Counted from the stretch's first letter, positions 37,633-46,606 are shown. The stretch is 64,000 nucleotides of DNA from an uncultured Roseobacter sp. (GCF_947496515.1 NZ_CANMDB010000010.1:62001-126000); one strand, 5' to 3'. Notes: a model not told the origin generated them from the letters alone. Translations and numbers: made by a program.

Positions 37633-37655
37633 TCATCTTGCCGGATAAACTCCGG
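37633..37655 (-). repeat. Leader element of bchZ (copy shared with bchL)
   Basis: On the minus strand GGAGTTTATCCGGCAAGATGA is followed by AGGAGCGCG and the bchZ start. The same element with TT instead of CC in the middle lies before bchL (62898-62917), so it is a dispersed leader sequence. Confidence 0.6.
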
Positions 37656-37750
37656 GTGAGCGCGCAGCGCGAGGGCAGAGCCCTTGGGCGCAAGACATGC
37701 GACCGGGGTGCGCACGCAGGTTTCTGGCGAAACCCGCTGCCGCGCACTGC

Positions 37751-37777
37751 TGCGCAAATATGGTCCATATTTGCGCA
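37751..37777. repeat. Perfect 13-bp inverted repeat after bchY
   Basis: Arms TGCGCAAATATGG and CCATATTTGCGCA are separated by a single base and begin immediately after the bchY stop codon. No T-run follows, so it is not a standard terminator; an RNA stem or an operator is possible. Confidence 0.8.
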
Positions 37778-39349
37778 CTAAATCATCCTGGCGGCGTCTG
37801 CCGCGCGCTTTTGCTTGTCGAGCTTTTTCTGATGCTGCGCGCGGAAGTCGGGCCGCAGGTTCGGGGCGCCTTCCCAGACACCCGCGGTATCGCCGGTGCC
37901 CACATCCTCAAAGAACGCCTTCATCCGGTCCATCCGGTCCTTGTTCGAGATGGCCGCATTGATCACCTCGGCGAGCGACCCGGCACCGGCAACACCCATC
38001 AGGGGCCGCGCCGAAATCAGGTTGGTGAAATAGAGCCCCGGGATGCCCAGTTCCTTGGCCTTCTGCACGACGGGTGTGGTCCCGATGGCCAGATCGGGCT
38101 GAACCGCTTCCATGGCCGCGCAGTCGTCTTCCAGCGAGGCGCGGTATTTGACCGTCACACCTTTCGCCTGCAGCCACTCAGCATCCGCCGCTGACCATTC
38201 CGACGCAGCACAGGCCGTGCCCACATAAGGCACCTCCGCGCCGCTCTCGATCAGCAGCCGCGCCACCAAAAGCTCGGAACCTTCGTAGCCGGACAGTGTG
38301 ATCGTTCCCTTGATCGGCGTCGCCGCCAGCGCACCCTTGATCGCGGGTAAGGCCGCATTCTGGGCGGCGGCAATCGCATCCGCGACCACACCATAGGTCT
38401 CGCCGATGGCCTTCAGCCACGCCGCCGTCCCGTCATACCCAACAGGCGCAGACCCCACGACAGGCCTGCCTGCCGCCCGGAATGCGCGGACCGTATCAGT
38501 GTAGAAAGGATGGATCGCTGCTACGACAGAGCAGTCGAGCGCAGCATAGAGCTCGCGCCACTCGCGGCACGGCAGTACCGGCCCCGCCGCCAACCCCATG
38601 GGCGCCAGCATCTGGCCAATCATCATCGGATCCGCCGGGAACATCTCTCCCAGCATTGCAACCGTGGGCCGGGACGACCGGCCACCAACCGGTGCCGCAA
38701 CCGGACCGGCTTCGGCTTCCGCGCGGGCGTAGCTCAACATGGCACCGGCCAGGATATCCTTGGCCTCCGCATGGGTGGGCACGCCGAAACCGGGCACGTC
38801 GATCCCGACGATCCGAACTCCGTTGATCTCTTTGGGCAACAACTGCAGCGGCACGCCGCTGGCCGTCGGCACACAAAGGTTCGTGACCACAATCGCGTCG
38901 TAGTGATCGGGGTCCGCCAACTCATGGACGCTTTCCCGGATATCTTCGAAAAGCTTGCCGGTCACCAAGGTCTCGGAGTTGAAGGGCACATAGCCAACGG
39001 ACCGCCGCGCACCGTAGAAATGGCTCACGAAGGTCAGCCCGTAGACACAGCAGGCCGACCCGGACAGCACCGTCGCCACCCGCTTCATCCGCAGACCAAC
39101 GCGCAAGGAGCCGAAGGCAGGGCACATGCTCTGGGGCTTGTCGTGCGGTCCCACGGGATAATCCGCGCGGAATTTCTCCAGCAGCTCAGATTTCCCCGCA
39201 AGCCGGGCGGCCTTCTCCAGCTCCGCACCGGAATGGCAGCCGGACCCGTCGCCGGGGGTGCCAGACGTCACACGTGTGACATCGCCGTGGGGATGACCTT
39301 CGATCACCTCCACCTCGGCGGCATCATCATATGTGACTTCCTGCTTCAC
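37778..39349 (-). CDS. bchY: Chlorophyllide a reductase subunit Y
   Basis: A 523-residue nitrogenase-like subunit, partner of BchZ. Conserved parts are GPHDKPQSMCPAFGSLRVGLRM, SGSACCVYGLTFVSHFYGARRSVGYVPFNSETLVTG with cluster cysteines, and GLYFTNLISARPLMGVAGAGSLAEVI. The frame opens at GTG 39347-39349, which overlaps the stop of the 57-aa ORF (GTGA), adding about 25 residues (MKQEVTYDDAAEVEVIEG) before the conserved part. There is only a weak ribosome site, so translation is probably coupled to the small ORF. A perfect palindrome follows the stop. Confidence 0.94.
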   Translation of the reverse strand: MKQEVTYDDAAEVEVIEGHPHGDVTRVTSGTPGDGSGCHSGAELEKAARLAGKSELLEKFRADYPVGPHDKPQSMCPAFGSLRVGLRMKRVATVLSGSACCVYGLTFVSHFYGARRSVGYVPFNSETLVTGKLFEDIRESVHELADPDHYDAIVVTNLCVPTASGVPLQLLPKEINGVRIVGIDVPGFGVPTHAEAKDILAGAMLSYARAEAEAGPVAAPVGGRSSRPTVAMLGEMFPADPMMIGQMLAPMGLAAGPVLPCREWRELYAALDCSVVAAIHPFYTDTVRAFRAAGRPVVGSAPVGYDGTAAWLKAIGETYGVVADAIAAAQNAALPAIKGALAATPIKGTITLSGYEGSELLVARLLIESGAEVPYVGTACAASEWSAADAEWLQAKGVTVKYRASLEDDCAAMEAVQPDLAIGTTPVVQKAKELGIPGLYFTNLISARPLMGVAGAGSLAEVINAAISNKDRMDRMKAFFEDVGTGDTAGVWEGAPNLRPDFRAQHQKKLDKQKRAADAARMI

Positions 39350-39519
39350 GCCTTCGCTGCCCGGTAGATCGGCTGCGGATTTCGCGCCAGTTCCATCAAG
39401 CGCTTGGACTGCTCGATGGTCTCCACAGCGGTTTCAAAGATGCTCTGGGACTGGCGCCCCTTCCATTTGCAGCGCTCCAGCGCCATCTGGCTCCTCGTGA
39501 AGAGCTCAAGCCTCGTCAT
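39346..39519 (-). CDS. 57-aa protein coupled between bchX and bchY (hypothetical)
   Basis: A 57-residue basic, helical protein: [20 protein letters not shown], then a long amphipathic helix around SIFETAVETIEQSKRLMELA, then NPQPIYRAAKA. The ATG (39517-39519) lies inside the end of bchX, 14 bases overlapping, and has GGAGGTGATC six bases upstream (counted from GGAGG), nearly the full complement of the 16S rRNA 3' end. Its stop overlaps the bchY GTG. Strong ribosome site and overlaps on both sides argue for real expression and a role with chlorophyllide reductase. I do not recognise a family. Confidence 0.75.
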   Translation of the reverse strand: MTRLELFTRSQMALERCKWKGRQSQSIFETAVETIEQSKRLMELARNPQPIYRAAKA

Positions 39520-40537
39520 AGATCACCTCCAGTGACGGCTTGGGCGCCGCATTCTTGCCGCGCATGTCCATATCTGTCGCAGGCTCCAGCACCACATCGC
39601 CTCCGGTCTCGGAGGCATCGAACAGCCCCAGCAACCCGTCCTGATCAAGCGGCGCGGGCCGCACCGGCGGCGCCACTGCGACATTGTCGCCCAGCTCGGC
39701 AAAGAGCGCGCCCCACTGGGATTGGGCCGTGCCGACAATCTGGTAGTTGGCGGATTTCTTGCGCAGATCATCATCCTGCGGAATTGCGGCAAGGATGGGA
39801 ATGTCGACGGCTTCAGCGAAGGCTGCAGCCTCTCCAGTGCCATCGTCCTTGTTGATCACCAGCCCCGCGACACCGACATTGCCGCCCAGCTTGCGGAAGT
39901 ACTCCACCGCAGAGCAGACATTATTGGCCACATAAAGCGACTGCAGATCGTTGCTGGCGACCAGAATGACCTTTTGCGCCATGTCCCGCGCGATGGGCAG
40001 ACCGAAGCCACCGCAGACAACATCGCCCAGAAAATCGAGCAGTACGTAGTCGAAATCCCAGTCATGAAAGCCGAGTTTTTCCAGCAGTTCGAAACCGTGG
40101 ATGATGCCACGACCGCCACAGCCGCGCCCGACTTCGGGGCCACCCAACTCCATGGCAAAGACACCGCCACGCTTGAAGCAGACGTCACCGATGGCAACCT
40201 CTTCGCCCGCGAGCTTCTTGCGGGTCGAGGTCTCGATGATCGTCGGGCACGCCTTGCCGCCAAAGAGCAGGGACGTGGTGTCGGACTTGGGATCACAGCC
40301 GATCAGCAGGACGCGCTTGCCCTGCTCGGCCATCATGTGGCTGAGGTTCGCCAGCGTGAAGGACTTGCCGATCCCGCCCTTGCCGTAGATTGCAATGATC
40401 TGGGTCTTGGATGTGGGCTCCGACTGGGGCACCTCCAGCGTGGGCTCTGCCGCCTCGCTGCGCAGCCGCGCGTCAAAGTCCTTGAGGTTCGGGGCATCGC
40501 CCTTTGCTGCGACCTTCTCGTCGATACCGTCTTTCAC
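39506..40537 (-). CDS. bchX: Chlorophyllide a reductase iron protein subunit X
   Basis: A 343-residue NifH-like ATPase that delivers electrons to BchYZ. The P-loop is [10 protein letters not shown], cluster cysteines appear in [13 protein letters not shown] and [11 protein letters not shown], and the family N-terminus [20 protein letters not shown] is present. The start is GTG 40535-40537, overlapping the bchC stop (GTGA) and following GGAAGGA at six bases. A longer frame has no better start. The 3' end overlaps the small ORF. Confidence 0.95.
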   Translation of the reverse strand: MKDGIDEKVAAKGDAPNLKDFDARLRSEAAEPTLEVPQSEPTSKTQIIAIYGKGGIGKSFTLANLSHMMAEQGKRVLLIGCDPKSDTTSLLFGGKACPTIIETSTRKKLAGEEVAIGDVCFKRGGVFAMELGGPEVGRGCGGRGIIHGFELLEKLGFHDWDFDYVLLDFLGDVVCGGFGLPIARDMAQKVILVASNDLQSLYVANNVCSAVEYFRKLGGNVGVAGLVINKDDGTGEAAAFAEAVDIPILAAIPQDDDLRKKSANYQIVGTAQSQWGALFAELGDNVAVAPPVRPAPLDQDGLLGLFDASETGGDVVLEPATDMDMRGKNAAPKPSLEVIYDEA

Positions 40538-41475
40538 GCTGCATCCTTCCAGTTGAGGATCATCTTGAGGCACGCCGGATCACCAAAGGCCTGCGCATAG
40601 GCCGCGGGCGCATCGGCAAAAGCCGCCTCATGGGTGATCAGCCCGTCGAGGCTGAGCATCCCCGCCTCCACCAGCGCGCGGGTCGCGGCAAGGTCGTCAT
40701 GCGTCCATTCAGCCGCCACTCGAAAGCGCGCCTCTTTCATGAAAGCCGCCGGAAAATTGAAGCTGATGGGGTCCTTGTAGAACCCGGCGAGCACGATCTC
40801 GCCGCCTTTGCCGATGCGGCCCAGCAGATCCGGGATCACACCAACACTCCCCGAGGCATCATAGACGGACATGTAGTCCCGCCGCGCATCCGCGTCGGGC
40901 GCGATGACCTCATAGCCCTCGGCACCACCGCGGCGGGCCGGATCCAGCTCCCACACCGTTGGCGCAGGCGCGCCGGCGGCGAGGGTCAGCCGCGCCAGCA
41001 ACCGGCCCAGCACACCGTGCCCGACAATTAGATCCGGTACGGACTTGTTCAGGCCCGCCATCGTATGCCGCGCCGTTGCGGCCAAGGCCAGCAACGCGCC
41101 GGATGCGCCCGACGCGGGATCAATCCGGGTCACCCGATCAGCAGCCGTCACAACACGGGACGCCGCACCCCCAAAGAGACCAAAGGCACCGTCATAACAG
41201 TTTGCCCCCGGCACAAAGACATGATCGCCGGGCTTGTATCCGGTGGCAGGCGCGGCCTCCACAACCTCGCCCACAGCCTCATAGCCTGGCACCAGCGGGT
41301 AGCCCATCCCCGGGAAAGGCGGCATCTCGCCGGACCAAAAGAGCTTTTCCGTACCGGTAGAAATCCCGGAGTGGTGGATATCAACCACAAGATCCCCGTC
41401 GCCCGGCGCGCTCAGGCCCAGCATCTCGACGGCGAGATCGCGCGGGCCTTTCAGAAGGATGGCGGTGGTGTCCAC
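40534..41475 (-). CDS. bchC: Bacteriochlorophyllide a dehydrogenase BchC
   Basis: A 313-residue MDR-type dehydrogenase that oxidises the 3-hydroxyethyl group to 3-acetyl in bacteriochlorophyllide. Conserved parts: [55 protein letters not shown], and [19 protein letters not shown] 41473-41475 was chosen because GAGGAG stands six bases before it and the N-terminus then matches Rhodobacter BchC; the frame continues 16 codons upstream. Two PpsR sites overlap its promoter. It opens the bchCXYZ-puf superoperon. Confidence 0.93.
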   Translation of the reverse strand: MDTTAILLKGPRDLAVEMLGLSAPGDGDLVVDIHHSGISTGTEKLFWSGEMPPFPGMGYPLVPGYEAVGEVVEAAPATGYKPGDHVFVPGANCYDGAFGLFGGAASRVVTAADRVTRIDPASGASGALLALAATARHTMAGLNKSVPDLIVGHGVLGRLLARLTLAAGAPAPTVWELDPARRGGAEGYEVIAPDADARRDYMSVYDASGSVGVIPDLLGRIGKGGEIVLAGFYKDPISFNFPAAFMKEARFRVAAEWTHDDLAATRALVEAGMLSLDGLITHEAAFADAPAAYAQAFGDPACLKMILNWKDAA

Positions 41476-41545
41476 GGGGCTCTCCTCGCGCGGGGATGGC
41501 GGGTCGTCCGTGCCCAGACTCACCCCTCACACTTGTCATTCTATG

Positions 41546-41563
41546 TGTCAGTTTATTCTTACA
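41546..41563. promoter_or_regulatory. PpsR/CrtJ site 1 at the bchC promoter
   Basis: TGT-N12-ACA matches the PpsR consensus exactly. It is eight bases from the second site, the tandem spacing known for bchC in Rhodobacter. On the minus strand a -35-like TTGACA and a -10-like TAAACT at 16-bp spacing overlap the sites. Confidence 0.8.
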
Positions 41564-41571
41564 GTTTTTTC

Positions 41572-41589
41572 TGTCAACCAGATTAGACA
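41572..41589. promoter_or_regulatory. PpsR/CrtJ site 2 at the bchC promoter
   Basis: Second perfect TGT-N12-ACA element in the crtF-bchC gap; it covers the probable -35 sequence TTGACA, so binding should block transcription under aerobic conditions or high light. Confidence 0.8.
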
Positions 41590-41600
41590 GATTCCAAGCG

Positions 41601-42725
41601 CTATTCGGGCTTCTGCGCCGTCAGGGTGCGGGTGACATAGCCGCGTGCCGGACGCGGGCTGTGGATTGCTGCGAAACCAGCCGCACGGCACAGGGCCGCA
41701 ATCTCGTCCGGCGAGCGTGCGCGCCCGGTCTGCATGGCCAATGTGTAGAACGCGAAATACACATCTCCTGCAGCATCCGGCTTGCGACCGCCGCCCATGG
41801 GTTCCGAGATGATCAGGCGCCCGCCGGGCGGCAGCGCCTCAAAGACCGCCGCCAGCAAGGCGCCCACGGTCTCATCGGCGTGATCGTAGAGCACGCGGAT
41901 CAGGCTGATCGCATCGGCACCGCGCGGCAGCGGATCGTCCCGGAAGGATCCGGCCCGGATGCTCACCCGGTCACTGAGCCCCGCCGCATCAAAGCGCGAC
42001 TGCGCCTCCGGCACGACCTGAGGCAGATCAAAGAGAACCATCTCCACCTCCGGGGCCGCGTGCCCCACGGCCTCCAGAAAGGCACCGGTACCGCCTCCGA
42101 CATCCAGCAACCGGCGCACACCTTTCAGCGATACCGCCCTCAGAGTGTCCTGCGCGACCAGCCGTTGGCTCTGCGCCATCAGATCGGAGTAGGTGGCCGC
42201 CACATCGGGCGCAATCTCACCGCCAGCACCAAAGACATAGGGCCAGAAGGCCGACAATTCCGTCCGCTCCGGTCCGCGCAACAGGGCAACCGGGTCGGCG
42301 AGATCGGCGTAAAAGGCCTTGTGGTGACGGATCATTGCTTCCAGCCCCGGCACACCCATGAGCGCAGCTCCTTTGCGGGCCAGTCGGTAGCGCCCCCCAC
42401 GCCCCCGCGTGAGAAGACCGAGCGCCGCAGCCGCCTGCAACAGCACTTGCATGCGGTCTGGCGCAATCGCGACCGCGCGCCCCAGATCCTCAGCACTTTG
42501 GGGCCCTGCGCGCAGACGGCGGAAAACATTCATCTCCACCAGCGCCATCAGCACCTGGCTCTGCACGAACCCCTGCACCAGATCGAAGAGCACCGCGCCA
42601 TCCTTGCGCGCACGCCCGCGGGTCAGGGGAAAAGCACTGGCCCAGCTCTGAAAGCCCGGTCGCGCGACAAGCCGGTTCAACCAGCCCCCGCGCCAGGCAG
42701 GCAGATCACCCGTCGCGTCAGACAT
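41601..42725 (-). CDS. crtF: Hydroxyneurosporene O-methyltransferase CrtF
   Basis: A 374-residue SAM-dependent methyltransferase that methylates the 1-hydroxyl of acyclic carotenoids in the spheroidene pathway. The N-terminal half is a winged-helix dimerisation domain (LVQGFVQSQVLMALVEMNVF), the C-terminal half holds the SAM motif LLDVGGGTGAFLEAVG and LIRVLYDHADE with the catalytic His region. ATG 42723-42725 overlaps the crtE stop by eight bases. It is 11 bp from the nearest PpsR site of the bchC promoter downstream. Confidence 0.92.
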   Translation of the reverse strand: MSDATGDLPAWRGGWLNRLVARPGFQSWASAFPLTRGRARKDGAVLFDLVQGFVQSQVLMALVEMNVFRRLRAGPQSAEDLGRAVAIAPDRMQVLLQAAAALGLLTRGRGGRYRLARKGAALMGVPGLEAMIRHHKAFYADLADPVALLRGPERTELSAFWPYVFGAGGEIAPDVAATYSDLMAQSQRLVAQDTLRAVSLKGVRRLLDVGGGTGAFLEAVGHAAPEVEMVLFDLPQVVPEAQSRFDAAGLSDRVSIRAGSFRDDPLPRGADAISLIRVLYDHADETVGALLAAVFEALPPGGRLIISEPMGGGRKPDAAGDVYFAFYTLAMQTGRARSPDEIAALCRAAGFAAIHSPRPARGYVTRTLTAQKPE

Positions 42726-43602
42726 TGCTGCGCGTCTGCGCCACGGCTGGTGCCACCGGCGTCAAACGCTCTGCGTAGGCGCGTACCATCTCAGCCAACT
42801 GCGCCTCGCCGGGGCACGACGGGATCGAGGCGATCGCACCGCCCAGAATGTCCTTGAGCCGCGAAATCGCCCCCTGCACACCCAGCAGCGATACCGCATT
42901 GGGCCGCCCGTGCAGATCATCCTGACCCGCGGGCTTGCCCAGCGTCTCCGCGTCGTAGAGCGCATCGCGCAGATCGTCGGCGACCTGAAAGGCTTCGCCA
43001 ATGCGGGCGCCAAGCTCGAACCACGGCTCGGCCTCCTGTCCCGCCGCGATGGCTCCCATCTGGGTGGCCGCGATGAACAGCGCGCCGGTCTTGGCCTGAT
43101 GGTAGGCGGAAAGGTCGATCTCGGCCTCGCTTTCCCAGCCCTGGCCTGCACAAATGCCACCGGGCATACCGGTGCGCTGCGCCAGCGTCATAATCATCTG
43201 GGCAACCCGGTCTGGCGCCACGCCCGACTGACGCGCGAGCGTTTCAAATGCCAGCACGATCAGGCTGTCGCCGGTCAGTACCGCCAACGGCTCGGAGTAG
43301 GCACGATGCACCGATGGCTTGCCGCGCCGCACATCCGCATCGTCGAAACAAGGCAGGTCGTCGTGCACGAGGCTCGCGCAATGGATCATCTCCAGCGCCG
43401 CCGCCGCCGCATCGCTCAAGCCTGGGCGGTCATCGCCGCAGGCCATCGCCACCGACATCAGGATCGTGGGACGGATGCGCGCACCCCCTGGCGCCGTCGC
43501 ATAATCGAGCGCGGAAGCGAGCCTTGGCGGCACCGCCCCGTGCCCCTGCCCCACGGCAACCGCCGATGAAATCGCCACTTCGATCCGAGACGTCATACCC
43601 AT
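42718..43602 (-). CDS. crtE: Geranylgeranyl diphosphate synthase CrtE
   Basis: A 294-residue trans-prenyltransferase producing C20 diphosphate for carotenoids and bacteriochlorophyll. The first aspartate-rich motif is in LVHDDLPCFDDADVRRGKP, the second in FQVADDLRDALYD; GGARIRPTILMSVA and RTGMPGGICAGQGWESE are also conserved. ATG 43600-43602 has AAGGAG at six bases; the frame extends ten codons further without a site. It starts the crtEF run and is divergent from crtD with two PpsR sites between. Confidence 0.94.
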   Translation of the reverse strand: MGMTSRIEVAISSAVAVGQGHGAVPPRLASALDYATAPGGARIRPTILMSVAMACGDDRPGLSDAAAAALEMIHCASLVHDDLPCFDDADVRRGKPSVHRAYSEPLAVLTGDSLIVLAFETLARQSGVAPDRVAQMIMTLAQRTGMPGGICAGQGWESEAEIDLSAYHQAKTGALFIAATQMGAIAAGQEAEPWFELGARIGEAFQVADDLRDALYDAETLGKPAGQDDLHGRPNAVSLLGVQGAISRLKDILGGAIASIPSCPGEAQLAEMVRAYAERLTPVAPAVAQTRSNV

Positions 43603-43626
43603 AGGTGGCTCCTTGCATCGGCAAAG

Positions 43627-43644
43627 TGTCACTATTTAAGGACA
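43627..43644. promoter_or_regulatory. PpsR/CrtJ site 1 between crtE and crtD
   Basis: Perfect TGT-N12-ACA in the 94-bp divergent region; it can control both crtE and crtD. The second site follows after six bases. Confidence 0.75.
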
Positions 43645-43650
43645 CTAGTG

Positions 43651-43668
43651 TGTAAATCATACTGGACA
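43651..43668. promoter_or_regulatory. PpsR/CrtJ site 2 between crtE and crtD
   Basis: Second perfect TGT-N12-ACA element, close to the crtD start side. Confidence 0.75.
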
Positions 43669-43696
43669 GTTTGAGGTGAGGAGTCAACAATCGCCT

Positions 43697-45247
43697 ATGG
43701 CCATCGAAACCCCACCTCTTGTCCCGGATCGCTCCCGTGCTGTCGTGATCGGCGCCGGTGTGGCCGGGCTCGCAACCGCGATCCGGCTGGCGGCGGGGGG
43801 GATGGCCGTCACGCTGCTGGAACGGCACGGCCACGCGGGCGGCAAGATCCGCACCCTGCCCAGCGAGGCCGGACCCGTTGATGCGGGGCCAACGGTCCTG
43901 ACGATGCGGCATGTCTTTGAGGATCTCTTTGCCAGCGGCAGCTGGCGGCTCGACGATCACGTCACGCTGGTCCGGCAGGACCTGCTCGCCCGGCATTTCT
44001 GGTCGGACGGCAGCCAGCTTGACCTCTTTGCCGATCCCGCGCGCAGCGCCGACGCCATCGCGGATTTCGCAGGGCCGAAAGCGGCGGATGACTTTCGACG
44101 CTTCAATCAGCGCACGGCGCGGCTCTTCGCCGCCTTTGACGCGCCCATGATGCAGGCCCCGCGACCCTCACTCTCTCGCCTGACGTGGCATGTGCTGCGC
44201 CAACCATCGCTCATCGCGGCAATGGCACCACTCTCCACCCTTGCCCAGATGCTGCGCCGACAGTTCCGGGATCCAAGGCTCGCGCAGCTTTTCGGGCGCT
44301 ACGCCACCTATGTCGGCGGCGCACCGCATCTGAGCCCCGCGATCCTGAGCCTGATCTGGCAGGCCGAGGCGTCCGGTGTCTGGGTCGTGAAGGGTGGCAT
44401 GCACAAGCTGGCGGAGGCCATGCACGCACTGGCGGCGCATATGGGCGTCCAAGTGCAATTCGGTGCTCGTGTGGGACGCATCACGACCGAAGCGGGCCGC
44501 ATCAGCGGGGTTCAGATCGCTGGCGCAGACCACATACCCGCCTCCACCGTCGTCTACGCTGGCGATCCACGCGCGCTTGCCACGGGCAGCATGGGCGCAG
44601 ATCTGGCCTGCGTCGCGCCGCAGACGGCGCGGCTGCCGCGCTCATTTTCAGCCCGGGTGCACAGCTTTGCGGCCACACCCACGGGCGTGGATCTGGCGCA
44701 CCACAATGTCTTCTTTGCCGATGACCCGGCATCAGAGTTCACGGACCTGATGGCAGGGCGCATCCCGCGTGATCCCACCCTGTACCTCTGCGCCGAGGAC
44801 CGCGGTCAGGGAACACCCCCACCAACGCTGGAGCGCTTCGAGATCATTTCGAACGCCCCTGCAACCACATCTCTTACCCCTCCACTGGATTTGGACACAT
44901 GGCATCATCAGATCATACAGAGGATGGCGGCTATGGGCGTGAGCCTGTCGCCGACACCGACCGCCACGGCGGTGACGACACCGCAACACTTCGCCGAGAT
45001 GTTTCCCCAGAGCATGGGAGCGCTCTACGGGCAAAGCCCGCACGGAATGACCGCCGCATTGAAGCGCCCGACAGCACAGACCCGAATTCCGGGGCTTTGG
45101 CTCGTGGGCGGCGGCACCCATCCCGGGGCGGGCGTGCCGATGGCGACACTCTCCGCCCGGCACGCGGCAGAGGCGATCTTGAGCGACCAAACTTCGACAT
45201 CCACGTCGGCCCCAACGGCTATGCATGGTGGTATGTCGACGGCCTGA
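43697..45247 (+). CDS. crtD: 1-hydroxycarotenoid 3,4-desaturase CrtD
   Basis: A 516-residue FAD-dependent desaturase (CrtI-like) with the dinucleotide fold VVIGAGVAGLATAIRLAAGG, LLERHGHAGGKIRT and the C-terminal LWLVGGGTHPGAGVPMATLSARHAAEAI. It introduces the 3,4-double bond in hydroxy/methoxy-neurosporene. The position between crtE and crtC identifies it as CrtD, while CrtI is at 47661. ATG 43697 lies 13 bases after GAGGAG, more than usual. Its last 50 or so codons overlap the beginning of crtC. Confidence 0.92.
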   Translation: MAIETPPLVPDRSRAVVIGAGVAGLATAIRLAAGGMAVTLLERHGHAGGKIRTLPSEAGPVDAGPTVLTMRHVFEDLFASGSWRLDDHVTLVRQDLLARHFWSDGSQLDLFADPARSADAIADFAGPKAADDFRRFNQRTARLFAAFDAPMMQAPRPSLSRLTWHVLRQPSLIAAMAPLSTLAQMLRRQFRDPRLAQLFGRYATYVGGAPHLSPAILSLIWQAEASGVWVVKGGMHKLAEAMHALAAHMGVQVQFGARVGRITTEAGRISGVQIAGADHIPASTVVYAGDPRALATGSMGADLACVAPQTARLPRSFSARVHSFAATPTGVDLAHHNVFFADDPASEFTDLMAGRIPRDPTLYLCAEDRGQGTPPPTLERFEIISNAPATTSLTPPLDLDTWHHQIIQRMAAMGVSLSPTPTATAVTTPQHFAEMFPQSMGALYGQSPHGMTAALKRPTAQTRIPGLWLVGGGTHPGAGVPMATLSARHAAEAILSDQTSTSTSAPTAMHGGMSTA

Positions 45248-46116
45248 GCGATTGCGGCACCCGCGCTATCTCGGTCATCGGGTTTATCGGGTCTGTCTTT
45301 TCACCGTGGTATCGCTGGTCGGGGCGGCGCAATCCGCAGAACCACGTCTGCATCAATGTGGCCACCTACGGGCCCGGTGGGCGGTTCACCATGACCGACC
45401 GGGGCGCCTCGGCGCTGCGCCAAACCAACGCACGGTTTGAGGTCGGGCCCTCGATGATGCGGTGGCAGGGCAATGAACTGGTAATTGACGTCAACGAAGT
45501 ATCCGGACCTCCTGTGATCAGCCGGGTGCGCGGTCAGATCCGCCTGACGCCCTCGGCGATCACCGGTGTGGAACTGCCGCTGACCGCGGACGGTGCGCAT
45601 GTCTGGAGACCCTTTGCGCCCCGGGCGCGGATCGAGGTCGATATTGACCGACCCGGCTGGCAGTGGGAGGGCGAAGGGTATTTCGATGCGAACTTTGGCA
45701 CCCGGGCGCTGGAGGAGGATTTCAGCTACTGGACCTGGGGCCGCTTTCCGACACGGAAGGGGGCCACGTGCTTCTACGACGCGACGCGGCTAGACGGCTC
45801 CGAACTGGCGGCGGGCTTTCGCTTTGCGGAGGACGGCGCGGCAGAGACGATTGCGCTGCCTCCCAAAACGGCCCTGCGCCGCAGCTTTTGGGCCGTCCGG
45901 CGCGAGACCCGCGCCGACACAGGCGCGCGCCCGCGGCAGACGCTCGCAATGCTGGATGCGCCCTTTTATACGCGCGCCGCGGTCGAGACTCAGCTGGATG
46001 GCGAGCGGGTGACAGGCGTGCACGAAGCGCTGGATCTGCGGCGTTTTCGCAACCCCTTGCTGAAACCCATGCTGGCGGTCAGGGTACCGCGACGGCGCAA
46101 CTGGCGCTTTGCCTGA
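45097..46116 (+). CDS. crtC: Acyclic carotenoid 1,2-hydratase CrtC
   Basis: The protein shows the CrtC signature: NGYAWWYVDGLSDCGTRAIS, FIGSVFSPWYRW, INVATYGPGGRFTMTDRG and the Asp-rich EEDFSYWTWGRF. CrtC adds water to the 1,2 double bond of neurosporene or lycopene. The start is uncertain: no ATG or GTG lies shortly before the conserved region, so TTG 45097 is used here (339 residues), inside crtD; ATG 44899 would give 405 residues. The conserved part begins near 45190. Translation is probably coupled to crtD. Convergent with tspO three bases behind its stop. Confidence 0.85.
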   Translation: MARGRRHPSRGGRADGDTLRPARGRGDLERPNFDIHVGPNGYAWWYVDGLSDCGTRAISVIGFIGSVFSPWYRWSGRRNPQNHVCINVATYGPGGRFTMTDRGASALRQTNARFEVGPSMMRWQGNELVIDVNEVSGPPVISRVRGQIRLTPSAITGVELPLTADGAHVWRPFAPRARIEVDIDRPGWQWEGEGYFDANFGTRALEEDFSYWTWGRFPTRKGATCFYDATRLDGSELAAGFRFAEDGAAETIALPPKTALRRSFWAVRRETRADTGARPRQTLAMLDAPFYTRAAVETQLDGERVTGVHEALDLRRFRNPLLKPMLAVRVPRRRNWRFA

Positions 46117-46119
46117 GCG

Positions 46120-46602
46120 TCAGGACGGCGCGGGCGGCGGGTTGCGCGCAACGCTCGGGTTCAGACGCCAAACCCCTGCATTCAGGGCCGCAGCGATGCT
46201 GACCCAGACCAGATAGGGCACAAAGAGCAGCCCCGACACCACATCAATTTGCCACATGGCAACCATGGCCGCAAAGACCGTCGCCCAGAGCACCAGGACC
46301 ACAGCCATACCGAGGCGGATATTCTTGAGCCCGAAAAATACCGGCGTCCACAGACCGTTAAAGGCGATCTGCACGGCCCACAGACCCATGGCAACGGCGT
46401 TATCCTCCAGCAGCGCAATCCGCGCGCCCGCCGTGGCCATGCAGATATAGAGTACAGTCCAGGTAAGCGGAAAGACCCAGTCCGGCGGCGTAAACCACGG
46501 CTTGTCCAGATCGCGGTACCACTGGCCCGGCGGGAACAGCCCACCGGTCATGCCAGCGCCCACGCAGGCCACAAGAAAGATGCCGAACAAAATCCAGAAC
46601 AT
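46120..46602 (-). CDS. tspO: TspO/MBR-family membrane protein
   Basis: A 160-residue protein with five membrane helices and many aromatic residues, as in the tryptophan-rich sensory protein TspO. Conserved pieces are PPGQWYRDLDKPWFTPPDWVFPLTWTVLY and GLWAVQIAFNGLWTPVFFGL. In Rhodobacter TspO modulates photosynthesis gene expression in response to oxygen and binds porphyrins. It follows crtB after four bases and so belongs to the crtI-crtB-tspO operon. Confidence 0.93.
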   Translation of the reverse strand: MFWILFGIFLVACVGAGMTGGLFPPGQWYRDLDKPWFTPPDWVFPLTWTVLYICMATAGARIALLEDNAVAMGLWAVQIAFNGLWTPVFFGLKNIRLGMAVVLVLWATVFAAMVAMWQIDVVSGLLFVPYLVWVSIAAALNAGVWRLNPSVARNPPPAPS

Positions 46603-46606
46603 GGGC

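Noticed and set aside
37751-37777. Rho-independent terminator after bchY
   Set aside because: No T-run on either side, and bchZ and puf genes downstream have to be read through.
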